DNA from: UBA8514 sp034933685
GTDB taxonomy: Bacteria; Bacillota; Clostridia; Lachnospirales; Anaerotignaceae
Reading direction: 5' to 3'
Length of the DNA: 64,000 bases
Assembly (NCBI GenBank): GCA_034933685.1
Contig: JAYFNB010000005.1
Location: 186,001-250,000, forward strand
In this document: in pieces, positions 18,132-27,047 of the stretch
How positions within the stretch are numbered: position 1 is the first letter of the stretch
How the letters are laid out: each line of letters begins with the position of its first letter
Position numbers and translations under genes: made by a program
The notes under the pieces: model-generated
The model's input: the letters and a program-made list of their open reading frames with translations, nothing else
What the model was told of the DNA's origin: nothing
Databases searched by the model: none

Positions 18132-18665
18132 TTATGCCGCCTTATTGCCTAACTTTGCAGCCGTAATTGCTTTACAAATGGCACGCATTGCAATAAGTTT
18201 AATAGGGAATAAAACTATACATCTTATCACTCTTGCAATGACAAAAAGTGATGAACCATACATTATGTTAAGCCAGATAGGTGTCAATATCAAAATTACA
18301 ATTATGTTTTCAGTTAAAAGTGCCAATGCCAAACGTTTAAAGGATGGCTCTTTTTTATAAAGGAATAGTCCATAAATAACACCGCTAATTATATTATTAA
18401 GTGTAAAACCAATGAAAAAAGCCCCTGTTGGTCTTAAAACATAACCAATAACATCTGCCATTGCCCCAACCAAACCACCAATAATAGGGCCATAAAGCAT
18501 TCCTGCAACTACTATACCCAAAAAACCAAAGGAAATTTCCATAGTTTGGGTAAATACAAGCCTAAAAAAATCTACCACAACGGTAAATGCCGTTGCCAAC
18601 GCTCCACCTGTTAGGGTTCTTGTTTTCTTAATTTCTAATGCTGCTTCCTTAAAATAATTACTCAT
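18132..18665 (-). CDS. folT: Folate-specific ECF transporter S component
   Basis: 177 residues, five to six membrane helices. The ECF S-component pattern is seen in EISFGFLGIVVAGMLYGPIIGGLVGAMADVIGYVLRPTGAFFIGFTLN near 42-90, matching FolT. It binds folate in the membrane and works with a shared EcfA-EcfA'-EcfT module, which is not in this window. The position between folD and fchA supports the substrate. Expression is probably attenuated by the leader upstream. Confidence 0.87.
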   Translation of the reverse strand: MSNYFKEAALEIKKTRTLTGGALATAFTVVVDFFRLVFTQTMEISFGFLGIVVAGMLYGPIIGGLVGAMADVIGYVLRPTGAFFIGFTLNNIISGVIYGLFLYKKEPSFKRLALALLTENIIVILILTPIWLNIMYGSSLFVIARVIRCIVLFPIKLIAMRAICKAITAAKLGNKAA

Positions 18666-18709
18666 TTTTATTGCCTCCTAATTTTTGTTTAAATTGTTTT
18701 TCGCCAATT

Positions 18710-18885
18710 TAATCAAAAATGCGGATATCCCAAAGGACATCCGCAAATCGCAATATATCACTCTGGGCTTAAAGCACACACTAACCGCAACCACTCCACT
18801 TTTATATGAAGTTCAAGTCACTCGGCAGCACATACAGTAAACCTAAAGACGAGGAAATACTTCCCCTCCTATATATTAAGTTTTC
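18710..18885 (-). promoter_or_regulatory. Structured leader with intrinsic terminator upstream of folT
   Basis: Between folD and folT lies about 175 bases of non-coding sequence. It ends in a strong terminator at 18716-18745 (TGCGGATGTCC / GGATATCCGCA plus TTTTT) placed 51 bases before the folT ATG. Upstream are GGAAGTATTTCC and other short stems. The layout is that of a riboswitch or attenuator. A tetrahydrofolate riboswitch would fit the gene, but I could not match its consensus, so the class is left open. Confidence 0.55.
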
Positions 18886-18902
18886 GATTAAATATTTGTT
18901 TC

Positions 18903-19757
18903 TTAAAGATTGTTTATAATTTTGCAAGCTTTAACAACATGCTTAGCAAGAACGCTTGTTGTAACCGAGCCTACGCCAGCAGGTACAGGTGTAATCATAG
19001 ACGCTTTGTCTACACATTCGTCAAACTTAACGTCACCGCAAAGGTTTCCGTCTGCATTTACATTAATACCTACGTCAATAACTACTGCGCCTTCATTAAT
19101 GAAGTCACCCTTAACCATTTCAGCTTTGCCAACAGCTGCAACTACAACCTCTGCGTCACGGCATACAGCAGGTAAATCTGTTGTACGGCTGTGGCAAACG
19201 GTAACTGTTGCATTTTTTTCTAAAAGAAGCATTGCAAGTGGTTTACCTACAACCATGCTTCTTCCAACAACTGCGACTTTTTTGCCCTGAAGTTCAATTC
19301 CGTAGTGGTCAAGAATTTCCACACACGCCTGTGAAGTACATGGTGGGTAGCCTGTTTTGTCGCCTTCAAAAATCTTTGCCGCATTAATTGGGTTCATGCA
19401 GTCAATATCTTTAACAGGTTCAACAACAAACTTAATTTCGTCCATGTTAAGCTGCTTTGGAAGTGGTCTGAAAAGCAAAATACCATGCACTGTAGTGTCA
19501 TCATTTACTGCCTTTAACTCTTTAACAAAATCAGCCTGCGCAATGTCAACTGGCAGTTCTAAAACTTCTGCAATTATGCCACATTTGTCCATTCTTGTTA
19601 AAGCGCCTCTTTCGTAAGCTAAGTCATCTTCCCTTGCGCCCACTCTTACTATTTTAAGCTTTGGTGCAATCCCCTTTGCCTTTAATGACTCAACGTCTTT
19701 AACAAGACTTTCGGTAATTGCATCAGCTACTGGCTTACCTTTAATAACTTGTCCCAT
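18903..19757 (-). CDS. folD: Bifunctional methylene-THF dehydrogenase / methenyl-THF cyclohydrolase
   Basis: 284 residues from the ATG at 19757; the ATG six bases upstream sits too close to AAGGAG. Interconverts 5,10-methylene-, 5,10-methenyl- and 10-formyl-THF. The Rossmann motif VVGRSMVVGKPLAMLLL is near residue 162. The cyclohydrolase lysine region is YERGALTRMDKCGI (the classic YxxxK is slightly altered), and PVPAGVGSVTTSVLAKH closes the protein. It follows fhs by 20 bp and forms the one-carbon route with it. Confidence 0.96.
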   Translation of the reverse strand: MGQVIKGKPVADAITESLVKDVESLKAKGIAPKLKIVRVGAREDDLAYERGALTRMDKCGIIAEVLELPVDIAQADFVKELKAVNDDTTVHGILLFRPLPKQLNMDEIKFVVEPVKDIDCMNPINAAKIFEGDKTGYPPCTSQACVEILDHYGIELQGKKVAVVGRSMVVGKPLAMLLLEKNATVTVCHSRTTDLPAVCRDAEVVVAAVGKAEMVKGDFINEGAVVIDVGINVNADGNLCGDVKFDECVDKASMITPVPAGVGSVTTSVLAKHVVKACKIINNL

Positions 19758-19777
19758 TTTCATATTCTCCTTGCTTC

Positions 19778-21460
19778 TTAGAATAATCCGCTGATTTTAC
19801 CGTCAACATCAACATCAATTTTTTCAGCAGATGGAACTTTAGGAAGTCCTGGCATTTTCATAATTGTGCCTGTAAGTGCAACAATGAAGCCTGCACCTGC
19901 AGAAATAGTTAAATCTCTTACAGTAACTCTAAAGCCTGTAGGTCTGCCAAGAACTGTCTGGTCGTCTGTTAATGAATACTGGTTTTTAGCCATACAAATT
20001 GGTAAGTTGCCAAAGCCAAGCTTTTCAAATTCAGCAATAAGTTTGTTAGCAGCTGGAGCAAAATCTGCACCATCAGCACCGTATACTTTTCTACAAATAG
20101 CATCAATTTTTTCTTTAATTGTAAGGTTTGTGTCATAAACATATGTGTGCTCTTTGCCCTGTTCGATAAGCTTTAATACTTCTTCAGCAAGCTTAACGCC
20201 GCCTTCGCCGCCTTTTGCCCATACTTCTGAAAGTGCTACGTTTACACCAAGCTCACTGCATTTTTTAGCAACAAGTGCAAGTTCTGCTTCAGTATCTGTT
20301 GGGAAAGCATTGATAGCAACAACTGCTGGTAAGCCGTAAACTGTAGTAACGTTTTCAACATGCTTAAGAAGGTTTGGAAGACCCTTTTCAAGCGCTTCAA
20401 GGTTTTCGTTGTTAAGGTCTGCCTTAGCAACACCACCGTTGTATTTTAATGCACGTACTGTAGCAACAATAACAACTGCCTTTGGTTTAAGACCGGATAA
20501 ACGGCATTTAATATCGATGAATTTTTCTGCACCAAGGTCAGCGCCGAAGCCAGCCTCTGTTACAACGTAATCTGCAATTTTTGAAGCCATTTTTGTTGCA
20601 ATAACGCTGTTACAGCCGTGAGCGATGTTAGCAAAAGGGCCACCGTGGATAAATGTAGGTGTGCCTTCAAGTGTTTGTACAAGGTTTGGCTTAAGAGCAT
20701 CCTTTAATAAAGCTGCCATAGCGCCCTGTGCATTTAACTGACCGCAAGTTACAGGCTCGCCTTTTCTGTTGTAAGCTACAATCATTTTAGCAAGTCTTTC
20801 TTTAAGGTCGATAATATCATTTGAAAGACAGAAAACAGCCATAATTTCAGAAGCAACTGTAATGTCGAAGCCATCCTGACGAGCAACACCATCAACTTTA
20901 GCGCCAAGACCGTCTGTAATGTTTCTAAGCTGTCTGTCGTTCATGTCAACTGCTCTTCTCCATGTAATTCTCTTAAGGTCAATATCAAGAGTATTACCCT
21001 GGTGAATGTGATTGTCAAGCATAGCAGCAAGGAGGTTGTTAGCGGCTCCAATTGCGTGGAAGTCGCCTGTGAAGTGAAGGTTGATATCTTCCATTGGAAC
21101 TACCTGTGCATAACCGCCGCCAGCAGCACCGCCCTTAACACCAAAAACTGGTCCTAAAGAAGGCTCTCTTAAAGCAATCATAGTCTTTTTACCCATTTTG
21201 CTAAGTGCATCGCCAAGACCAATTGTTGTAGTGGTTTTACCTTCACCTGCAGGTGTTGGGTTAATTGCTGTTACAAGAATAAGGTTTGCATCTTTTTCAG
21301 TGCTAAGCTCACTTTGTAAATATCTGTAGTCAATTTTTGCTTTGTACTTGCCATAGTTTTCTACATATTTATCAGGTATTCCAGCCTTGTCAGCTATAGT
21401 ATTAATTACCTGCATTTCCGCTCTTTGAGCAATTTCGATATCTGATAAAAACTCTGCCAT
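19778..21460 (-). CDS. fhs: Formate--tetrahydrofolate ligase
   Basis: 560 residues, the usual family size. It makes 10-formyl-THF from formate, THF and ATP. The P-loop TPAGEGKTTTTIG is near 69-81, followed by REPSLGPVFGVKGGAAGGG and LHFTGDFHAIGAANNLLAA, which are hallmarks. AGGAGGAATAAAGTA precedes the ATG. It lies 84 bp downstream of panB and 20 bp upstream of folD. Confidence 0.98.
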   Translation of the reverse strand: MAEFLSDIEIAQRAEMQVINTIADKAGIPDKYVENYGKYKAKIDYRYLQSELSTEKDANLILVTAINPTPAGEGKTTTTIGLGDALSKMGKKTMIALREPSLGPVFGVKGGAAGGGYAQVVPMEDINLHFTGDFHAIGAANNLLAAMLDNHIHQGNTLDIDLKRITWRRAVDMNDRQLRNITDGLGAKVDGVARQDGFDITVASEIMAVFCLSNDIIDLKERLAKMIVAYNRKGEPVTCGQLNAQGAMAALLKDALKPNLVQTLEGTPTFIHGGPFANIAHGCNSVIATKMASKIADYVVTEAGFGADLGAEKFIDIKCRLSGLKPKAVVIVATVRALKYNGGVAKADLNNENLEALEKGLPNLLKHVENVTTVYGLPAVVAINAFPTDTEAELALVAKKCSELGVNVALSEVWAKGGEGGVKLAEEVLKLIEQGKEHTYVYDTNLTIKEKIDAICRKVYGADGADFAPAANKLIAEFEKLGFGNLPICMAKNQYSLTDDQTVLGRPTGFRVTVRDLTISAGAGFIVALTGTIMKMPGLPKVPSAEKIDVDVDGKISGLF

Positions 21461-21544
21461 TACTTTATTCCTCCTAAAATATAGTTGTTATTTTCTATAA
21501 TTAATCGGCCCCCGCCGTATTAATTTAAACATTTCTGTGAATAT

Positions 21545-22375
21545 TTATTTAAGGTTTTCAATTCCTTCAATTTTAGCGTTGTATTGGTAAGGCTCTGAAG
21601 GGAAAGCTCTTTCTGTTGATTCTTTTGCATATTCGTTATAAGCACCAATAATAATCGAATGAAGGTCAGCGTATTTTTTTGCAAACTTTGGTACCCATTC
21701 GTTCATTCCAAGCATGTCCTGTGCAACAAGCACCTGCATATCACAGCCTGCGCCTGCGCCAATACCCATTGTAGGAATAGAAATTTTTTCTGTGATTGCA
21801 TTTGCAACCATAGCAGGAATGCCCTCAAGCACAACCATAAATGCTCCTGCTTCGGCAATGGCTCTTGCGCCGTCAAGAAGTTCCTGTGCTGCTTCCAGGC
21901 TCTTGCCTTGTACCTTAAAACCGCCCATCATTGCTGCCGTTTGAGGTGTAAGACCAATGTGTCCGCAAACAGGAATTCCAGCTTTAACAATTGCTTTAAC
22001 TATAGGTGCTACGTCTGTTCCGCCTTCAAGTTTAACACAGTCGCATCCACCTTCAACAAAAATCCTGTTTGCACTTTTAACAGCATCTTCAACACTTACG
22101 TTATATGAACCAAAAGGCATATCACCAATAACAAATGTGTTAGGCGCACCAGCAACGACGTGCTTTGTATGGTAAATAATGTCATCAAGAGTAACACCAA
22201 CCGTGCCTTTGTAGCCCAACATTGTCATCCCCAGTGAGTCACCAACAAGAATCATGTCAATATCACTTTCATCAACCAATTTTGCATTTGTGTAATCATA
22301 ACTTGTAATCATTGTAGGAACTTTACTCTGGCCTTTGCAAGCTAAAATGTCGGGTACTGTTATCTTCTTTTTCAT
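21545..22375 (-). CDS. panB: 3-methyl-2-oxobutanoate hydroxymethyltransferase
   Basis: 276 residues. It uses 5,10-methylene-THF to make ketopantoate, the first step to pantothenate and CoA. Motifs: TSYDYTNAKLVDESDIDMILVGDSLGM near 23-49, the metal-binding aspartates in VGDS and IGDMPFGSY, and VLEGIPAMVA. AAAGGAGGAGT precedes the start. It stands next to the fhs-folD genes that supply its cofactor; panC and panD are not nearby. A small hairpin at about 21510-21530 lies after its stop. Confidence 0.96.
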   Translation of the reverse strand: MKKKITVPDILACKGQSKVPTMITSYDYTNAKLVDESDIDMILVGDSLGMTMLGYKGTVGVTLDDIIYHTKHVVAGAPNTFVIGDMPFGSYNVSVEDAVKSANRIFVEGGCDCVKLEGGTDVAPIVKAIVKAGIPVCGHIGLTPQTAAMMGGFKVQGKSLEAAQELLDGARAIAEAGAFMVVLEGIPAMVANAITEKISIPTMGIGAGAGCDMQVLVAQDMLGMNEWVPKFAKKYADLHSIIIGAYNEYAKESTERAFPSEPYQYNAKIEGIENLK

Positions 22376-22437
22376 TGAAATACTCCTCCTTTTGGTATCA
22401 TGTCCAAAATTAAATTTTAATTACTAAGCACTTATTT

Positions 22438-22541
22438 ATTATAGCAAAATTCGTGCCAAAAGTACAGATTTTTTAAAAACGCCACTTTGCAAAAATATTA
22501 ATAGCTTCTTCCCTCTATTGTATACAATTTGAACAATAGAA
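22438..22541 (-). promoter_or_regulatory. panB upstream region with TATAAT and a TTGTATACAA inverted repeat
   Basis: The 336-bp gap between the kinase gene and panB holds a TATAAT at 22443-22438 with only a poor -35 match. At 22515-22541 is an inverted repeat CTATTGT...ACAATAG that contains ATTGTATACAAT (22517-22528). Its core equals that of the GH3/ATP-grasp palindrome. A terminator for the kinase gene occupies 22670-22705. I see no small gene in the gap. Confidence 0.4.
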
Positions 22542-22669
22542 TGTAACAGGCTAAAAAGGATTGTTTTGGCACAAATACAATCCAAAAAACGACTAAAATC
22601 TACACGTTTGTTTTTGTTTAAACATGTCTATCTAATTAAACACTTTAACACATTTAATCTTCTTACAAA

Positions 22670-22705
22670 ATAAATGCCGTGATGATAATCTCTCCACGGC
22701 AATAA
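22670..22705 (-). terminator. Terminator after the acid-sugar kinase gene
   Basis: TTGCCGTG and CACGGCA pair across about 13 bases, followed by TTTATTTTG on the minus strand, 7 bp past the stop. Confidence 0.65.
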
Positions 22706-22711
22706 TTTCTA

Positions 22712-24151
22712 TTATTCCCCCATAAGGGTTTCGACTGCTTCTTTTAGGGTTGTTATTTCTCCTACATTTCCAGGAAAGATAACGTATGGCATCTTTGGAA
22801 ATTTACTTTCCTCCCCAGTCATCCAAACTGGAATTCCTGGTTTAATCTGCCCCATAACCGTAGCTCTTTTAACGTGCAGTGCTTTTGTTCCAACATCGCT
22901 GCTGGTTATACCGCCCTTTGCAATAATAAAGTTTGGCTTTATGGAAAGATTTCCAATTACACTTGTAACCGCATCTGAAATAGCAACTGAAGCCTCAAGA
23001 ATTTTGTCTTTATCATCGGTATCAAGGCTAACAAGCTCTCTGCTTGTAAACACAACCACTGATTTCCCTTCAGATATAGACTCTTCCGCCTTTGAAACAA
23101 CCTTTCTTACCTCATCTGCCAGACCACCGTCTTCCAAAACTCTGGAGGCATGAAATTCAATAAATTCCAATGGATACTTGCAGTTTTTAAGCTCTTCAAA
23201 CTGTTGTGTTGTCTTTTTTACATGAGAACCAATCAAAACAATTCCACCGTTTGTATTCCCTTTTGCCACAAGTTCATCTTTTGTAAGCAACTCCTTGTCG
23301 GCAACACCGCCTAATACCTTTGTAATTGCTGCCGCACTGCGAAACATAAATTCCTTGCCGCATGCAACTGCTTTGCAAAATGCAATGGCAAATATTTTTA
23401 CATCAATATAATCAATGGCATTTACAATTACCTTGCCAAAGTTGTTTACACCAATAAGCTTTTGGGCAATGCCGTCAATGTCAAGGTTTCTTATTTCATC
23501 AAGGGATATATAGGTCATTTCGTCTGCTTTATATTCCCCTTTAGATTTTTCTTCACAGTATTCACCCAAGTGGCTTGCCTTATAACCAAAGGATTTATCC
23601 TTTGCAAATTCTGTCATTCCAGCTGGTGTAAGAACATCGCCTTCTTTAACGTAGTGAATATTGTTTATGGTAAAACGTCCGCCTTCTTTAAAAAACGGAA
23701 ACATAATTTCACCATCTATTTTTTTGCTTGTAAGCGCCTCTGTGCCTTCTTTAAGCAATATAGTTTCAAGAGGATAATGTCCCCTTAATGTAGAATCACT
23801 TCTGCTTATAATTATGTATTCTTTTTGACAAACCTTAGCTGCTTCATAAATATTTACAGCCATTTCCTTATGTGCCTGTGTTGTTTGTGCAACTGTAAGG
23901 CCACGTGAATTAGTAAGAACAAAGAAAATGCTCTTGTCTTCCTTAAAACCCTGTTTCAACGTTTCAACAGACCAATCGGTGTATACAGAAACATTGTTTA
24001 CCGTTTGAACACCTGTTGGGTCATCATCAAGAACAATAATTTTTTTATTTAGACCGTTTAAAGCTTTAGCAAGCATTTCGTTTACTTGTGCTTCGTCAAC
24101 AGCCTTGAAAGAAGATAGAATTTTTACATCCAACGGTTTAACCTCAGTCAT
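22712..24151 (-). CDS. Four-carbon acid sugar kinase family protein (DUF1537/OtnK type)
   Basis: 479 residues. The N-terminal domain shows IIVLDDDPTGVQT near 38-50 and SRSDSTLRGHYPLE near 118-131. The C-terminal nucleotide-binding domain shows FIIAKGGITSSDVGTKAL near residue 410. Family members phosphorylate D- or L-threonate, D-erythronate and related acid sugars. An RpiR regulator, a class II aldolase and a hydroxyacid dehydrogenase are upstream in the same direction. A 178-bp dispersed repeat separates it from the dehydrogenase gene. AAGGAGAG precedes the start. Confidence 0.88.
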   Translation of the reverse strand: MTEVKPLDVKILSSFKAVDEAQVNEMLAKALNGLNKKIIVLDDDPTGVQTVNNVSVYTDWSVETLKQGFKEDKSIFFVLTNSRGLTVAQTTQAHKEMAVNIYEAAKVCQKEYIIISRSDSTLRGHYPLETILLKEGTEALTSKKIDGEIMFPFFKEGGRFTINNIHYVKEGDVLTPAGMTEFAKDKSFGYKASHLGEYCEEKSKGEYKADEMTYISLDEIRNLDIDGIAQKLIGVNNFGKVIVNAIDYIDVKIFAIAFCKAVACGKEFMFRSAAAITKVLGGVADKELLTKDELVAKGNTNGGIVLIGSHVKKTTQQFEELKNCKYPLEFIEFHASRVLEDGGLADEVRKVVSKAEESISEGKSVVVFTSRELVSLDTDDKDKILEASVAISDAVTSVIGNLSIKPNFIIAKGGITSSDVGTKALHVKRATVMGQIKPGIPVWMTGEESKFPKMPYVIFPGNVGEITTLKEAVETLMGE

Positions 24152-24172
24152 TTTTTTCTCTCCTTATATATA

Positions 24173-24349
24173 TCAAAACCTTGAGGGCTTTGCCCTATAA
24201 AGTCAAAATCAGAACCATGGGGCTTTGCCCCATATCCCACAAGGGTTTCACCCTTGACCCTTCTAAAACTGCATATTTATGCGGTGTTAATAAAAGTTTT
24301 TGGCTTACTTTTTTCAAAAAGTAAGTGGGTTTGGGCAACGCCCAAGGTC
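24173..24349 (-). repeat. Dispersed multi-hairpin repeat, copy B
   Basis: Full-length copy read on the minus strand, starting two bases after the dehydrogenase stop. Hairpin 2 is CTTACTTTTT/AAAAAGTAAG, a compensatory change from copy A. The CCGCAT...ATGC hairpin has one mismatch. Then come CAAGGGT-GAA-ACCCTTG, an extra ATGGGGC-AAA-GCCCCAT, and the end GGGC-AAA-GCCC followed by CAAGGTTTTGA. Confidence 0.88.
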
Positions 24350-24351
24350 TT

Positions 24352-25245
24352 TTAATCTTCTATTTTTTTAACCTCAACACCTGCAAGCTGTTCGAAATAT
24401 TGAACAATTCCGCCGTGGTCGTCGTCCATATGCCCGCCAACCTTAAGTGCTTGCATAATTTCAAAAAGCTGTGCTGTTAAAGGCATAGGCACATCAATAT
24501 CATGCGCTGTTGATAACACATTTTTAATATCTTTGTGGTTAATAGAAATTTTTCCGCCTGGTTTAAAATTACGTTCTACAATCATAGGAATTTTTGCATC
24601 TAAAACTGTACTGCCTGCAAGTCCGCCTCTAATTGCCTGATAAACTTTAACAGGGTCTGCTCCAGCTTTTGCTGCCAAAACAAATGCTTCAGATACTGTT
24701 GCAATTGTAAGATTAACAATAACTTGATTTGTAAGCTTTGTTATTGAGCCACTGCCCGATGGCCCAATTAAAAGGGCACTTGCACCCATAATATCCATGT
24801 AAGGCTGTAATTTGTCAAAATCCTGCTGTGTTCCCCCTGCCATAAATGCCAGCGTTCCGTCAATTGCCTTTGGCTCGCCACCTGAAACAGGTGCATCAAT
24901 AAATCCAACTTCAAGCTGTGCCAATTTTTCAGCACAAGCCTTACTTTCTGTAGGTGTTACACTGCTCATATCGCAAACAACGGCACCCTTTTTAATTGCA
25001 GAGGAAATGCCGTTTTCTCCAAACAATACATTTTGAACAATTGTGCCATTAGGAAGGATTGTAAAAATAATTTCACACTCACTGCCTATTTGGGCAAGAG
25101 TACCTGCTTGCGCTCCTAATGTAACAAGCTCGTCCACAACTGCTTGGTTGAGGTCGTAAACCATAAGGTCACAACCTGCTTTGAGTAAGTTTTTCGCCAT
25201 GGGACACCCCATTATTCCAAGACCTACAAAACCTGCTTTTTTCAT
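24352..25245 (-). CDS. NAD(P)-dependent hydroxyacid dehydrogenase (GarR/LtnD/HIBADH family)
   Basis: 297 residues from the ATG at 25245, with GAGG six bases upstream; a GTG four codons earlier is less likely. The N-terminal Rossmann motif GFVGLGIMGCPMAKNLL, substrate-binding APVSGGEPKAIDGTLA near 115 and the catalytic lysine in GSITKLTNQVIVN near 167 identify the family. Members oxidise or reduce 3-hydroxyisobutyrate, tartronate semialdehyde or 4-carbon acid sugars. Next to a DUF1537 kinase, an LtnD-like role in acid-sugar oxidation is likely. Confidence 0.9.
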   Translation of the reverse strand: MKKAGFVGLGIMGCPMAKNLLKAGCDLMVYDLNQAVVDELVTLGAQAGTLAQIGSECEIIFTILPNGTIVQNVLFGENGISSAIKKGAVVCDMSSVTPTESKACAEKLAQLEVGFIDAPVSGGEPKAIDGTLAFMAGGTQQDFDKLQPYMDIMGASALLIGPSGSGSITKLTNQVIVNLTIATVSEAFVLAAKAGADPVKVYQAIRGGLAGSTVLDAKIPMIVERNFKPGGKISINHKDIKNVLSTAHDIDVPMPLTAQLFEIMQALKVGGHMDDDHGGIVQYFEQLAGVEVKKIED

Positions 25246-25320
25246 TAATTTCCTCACTCCTATGAATTATTTTTCTGTTCCCCTTTAAGCCTAAATGCAT
25301 TTCAGCCTTCAAGCTTACCC

Positions 25321-26160
25321 CTAATTAGAAAACAGTTTTATATATTTATAAACAACCTCTGAAACATAATCGGTTGCTATAAGCGATAATTTTGATAAGT
25401 GCATGTTTGGTTCAGCCTGCAAAAGCTCTGCAAGCTTGCCAACAGTGTACTGAGATATTTCAGTGTTTACATTTATTTTGCAAATGCCGTTTTCAATACA
25501 TTCCAGAATTTTTTCCTCAGGCGTTCCGCTTCCGCCGTGCAATACCAACGGAATATCTATCTGATTAGCTATTTCCTTTAATATATCCACACGTATGTTA
25601 GGCTTTGCCTTATACATGCCATGCACCGTTCCTATGGATACCGCAAGGGCGTCCACACCTGTTCTTTCAACAAATTCCCTAGCTTTTAATGGTTTTGTGT
25701 AGCTTTCACCATGGTCGATGTCTGTTTCGTTGGAAAATTCACCTAACGCAAGACTTCCAAGTTCTGCTTCCACAGAAACATTTTTTGCATGCGACATTTG
25801 GCAAACATGCTTTGTATTTTTAACATTTTCTTCAAAATCTAACGCCGAACCGTCATACATAACCGATGTAAATCCAGCTTCAATTGCCTCTTTTATAATA
25901 TCAATGCTTTGGCAGTGGTCAAGATGAAGTGCAAGGTCAACGCCTGCACCTTCTGCCGACTCCTTAACAATTGAATAAACCATTTTAAGACTCATGTTCG
26001 TTAAATATGATGCACCAAATGAAATTATTGCAGGCTTTTGGGCTTTTTTTGCTGCGTTAATAACACCAAGTATAGTTTCTAAACTATATACATTAAAAGA
26101 GCCTATTGCACGTTTACCCTCACAGGTGCCCACTAATATTTGCTTTAAGTTAATCAGCAA
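25321..26160 (-). CDS. Class II ketose-bisphosphate-type aldolase
   Basis: 279 residues of the FbaA/GatY/KbaY family. Zinc and substrate motifs are LALHLDHCQS near 78-87, GTVHGMYKAKPNIR near 178, LVLHGGSGTPEE near 207 and INVNTE. The enzyme should cleave a phosphorylated ketose or keto-acid-sugar phosphate to DHAP plus a second fragment. It follows the RpiR regulator gene with two bases between them. In the known L-threonate pathway the aldolase-like enzyme is of another family (OtnC), so the substrate here may differ. Confidence 0.9.
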   Translation of the reverse strand: MLINLKQILVGTCEGKRAIGSFNVYSLETILGVINAAKKAQKPAIISFGASYLTNMSLKMVYSIVKESAEGAGVDLALHLDHCQSIDIIKEAIEAGFTSVMYDGSALDFEENVKNTKHVCQMSHAKNVSVEAELGSLALGEFSNETDIDHGESYTKPLKAREFVERTGVDALAVSIGTVHGMYKAKPNIRVDILKEIANQIDIPLVLHGGSGTPEEKILECIENGICKINVNTEISQYTVGKLAELLQAEPNMHLSKLSLIATDYVSEVVYKYIKLFSN

Positions 26161-26162
26161 AT

Positions 26163-27047
26163 TTATTCCTCCTCGTTATGTATTTTCATTTCCATGGTAG
26201 CAAGTCTTGAAGCCTCCATAGCTTTTAGAACATGCCCTTCATCTGCCCTTGTGCTTATAATAATAAACAACATGTCCATAATAACAAGCTGAACAAGGCG
26301 GCTTACCATTGCGTCTGTGTAGTATGCTGAATCGTTTGTAGAGCTGAATATGCATAAATCTGCAAGCTTGGCCAAATCGCTGTTCATATAGCTGGTAATA
26401 CCAAGCACTTTTGCACCACGTTTTTGGGCAAGCTTACCGCATTCAAGTACCTCTTTACTTTCACCCTCGTGAGAAATAAGTATCAATAAATCGTCAGCTG
26501 TAAGTTGTGAAGCATGAATAAGGGCAATATGTGAGTTACTTTCGTTAATTACATTTTTTCCGCACCTTAAAAACTTGTGGTAAACGTCAGTGGCAATTAC
26601 GCCCGAACCACCTGCGCCAAAAAACATAATCCGCTTTGCCTTTTCAATCAGCTTTGTTGCATCAGTTACTCTATCCAAATCCACCAGTTTATTAATGTCA
26701 TATATTGCAGAAGAAGCAATAGAAATCACTTTTTGCTTAATTTCTTCAATGCTGTCGTCACTTTTAATGTCCTGATAATCTTTGGTCGTTTCTTCTCTCT
26801 CTTCAACATCTTGCCTAGATAAATCCTGCGCCATATCAAGACGAAAATCCTGATACGAGGTATAATCCAGCTTATTTATAAATCTAATTATAGTAGTTTC
26901 ACTTAAACTGCACTCTTTGCCTAATTCACTTAAAGTCATTCGCACACATCTATTTCTGTTTTCCAGAATATAGTTCGCAACAAGTTTTTGATTTTTAGAA
27001 AGGGTATTATACTTAACCCTAATCTCAGTAAACAAATCTTTTCCCAA
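26163..27047 (-). CDS. MurR/RpiR family transcriptional regulator
   Basis: 294 residues: HTH_6 domain (about 5-75, with TLSELGKECSLSETTIIRFINKL) and a SIS sugar-phosphate domain (about 120-250, IMFFGAGGSGVIATDVYHKF, ILISHEGESKEVLEC). The best start is a TTG at 27047 because GGAGGAG lies five bases upstream. It heads the aldolase-dehydrogenase-kinase operon and is likely to sense a phosphorylated intermediate of that pathway. Confidence 0.92.
   Translation of the reverse strand: MGKDLFTEIRVKYNTLSKNQKLVANYILENRNRCVRMTLSELGKECSLSETTIIRFINKLDYTSYQDFRLDMAQDLSRQDVEEREETTKDYQDIKSDDSIEEIKQKVISIASSAIYDINKLVDLDRVTDATKLIEKAKRIMFFGAGGSGVIATDVYHKFLRCGKNVINESNSHIALIHASQLTADDLLILISHEGESKEVLECGKLAQKRGAKVLGITSYMNSDLAKLADLCIFSSTNDSAYYTDAMVSRLVQLVIMDMLFIIISTRADEGHVLKAMEASRLATMEMKIHNEEE

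Noticed and set aside
18710..18885. Tetrahydrofolate (THF) or ZTP riboswitch upstream of folT
   Set aside because: The location fits, but I could not align the known conserved cores, so I kept it as an unassigned leader.
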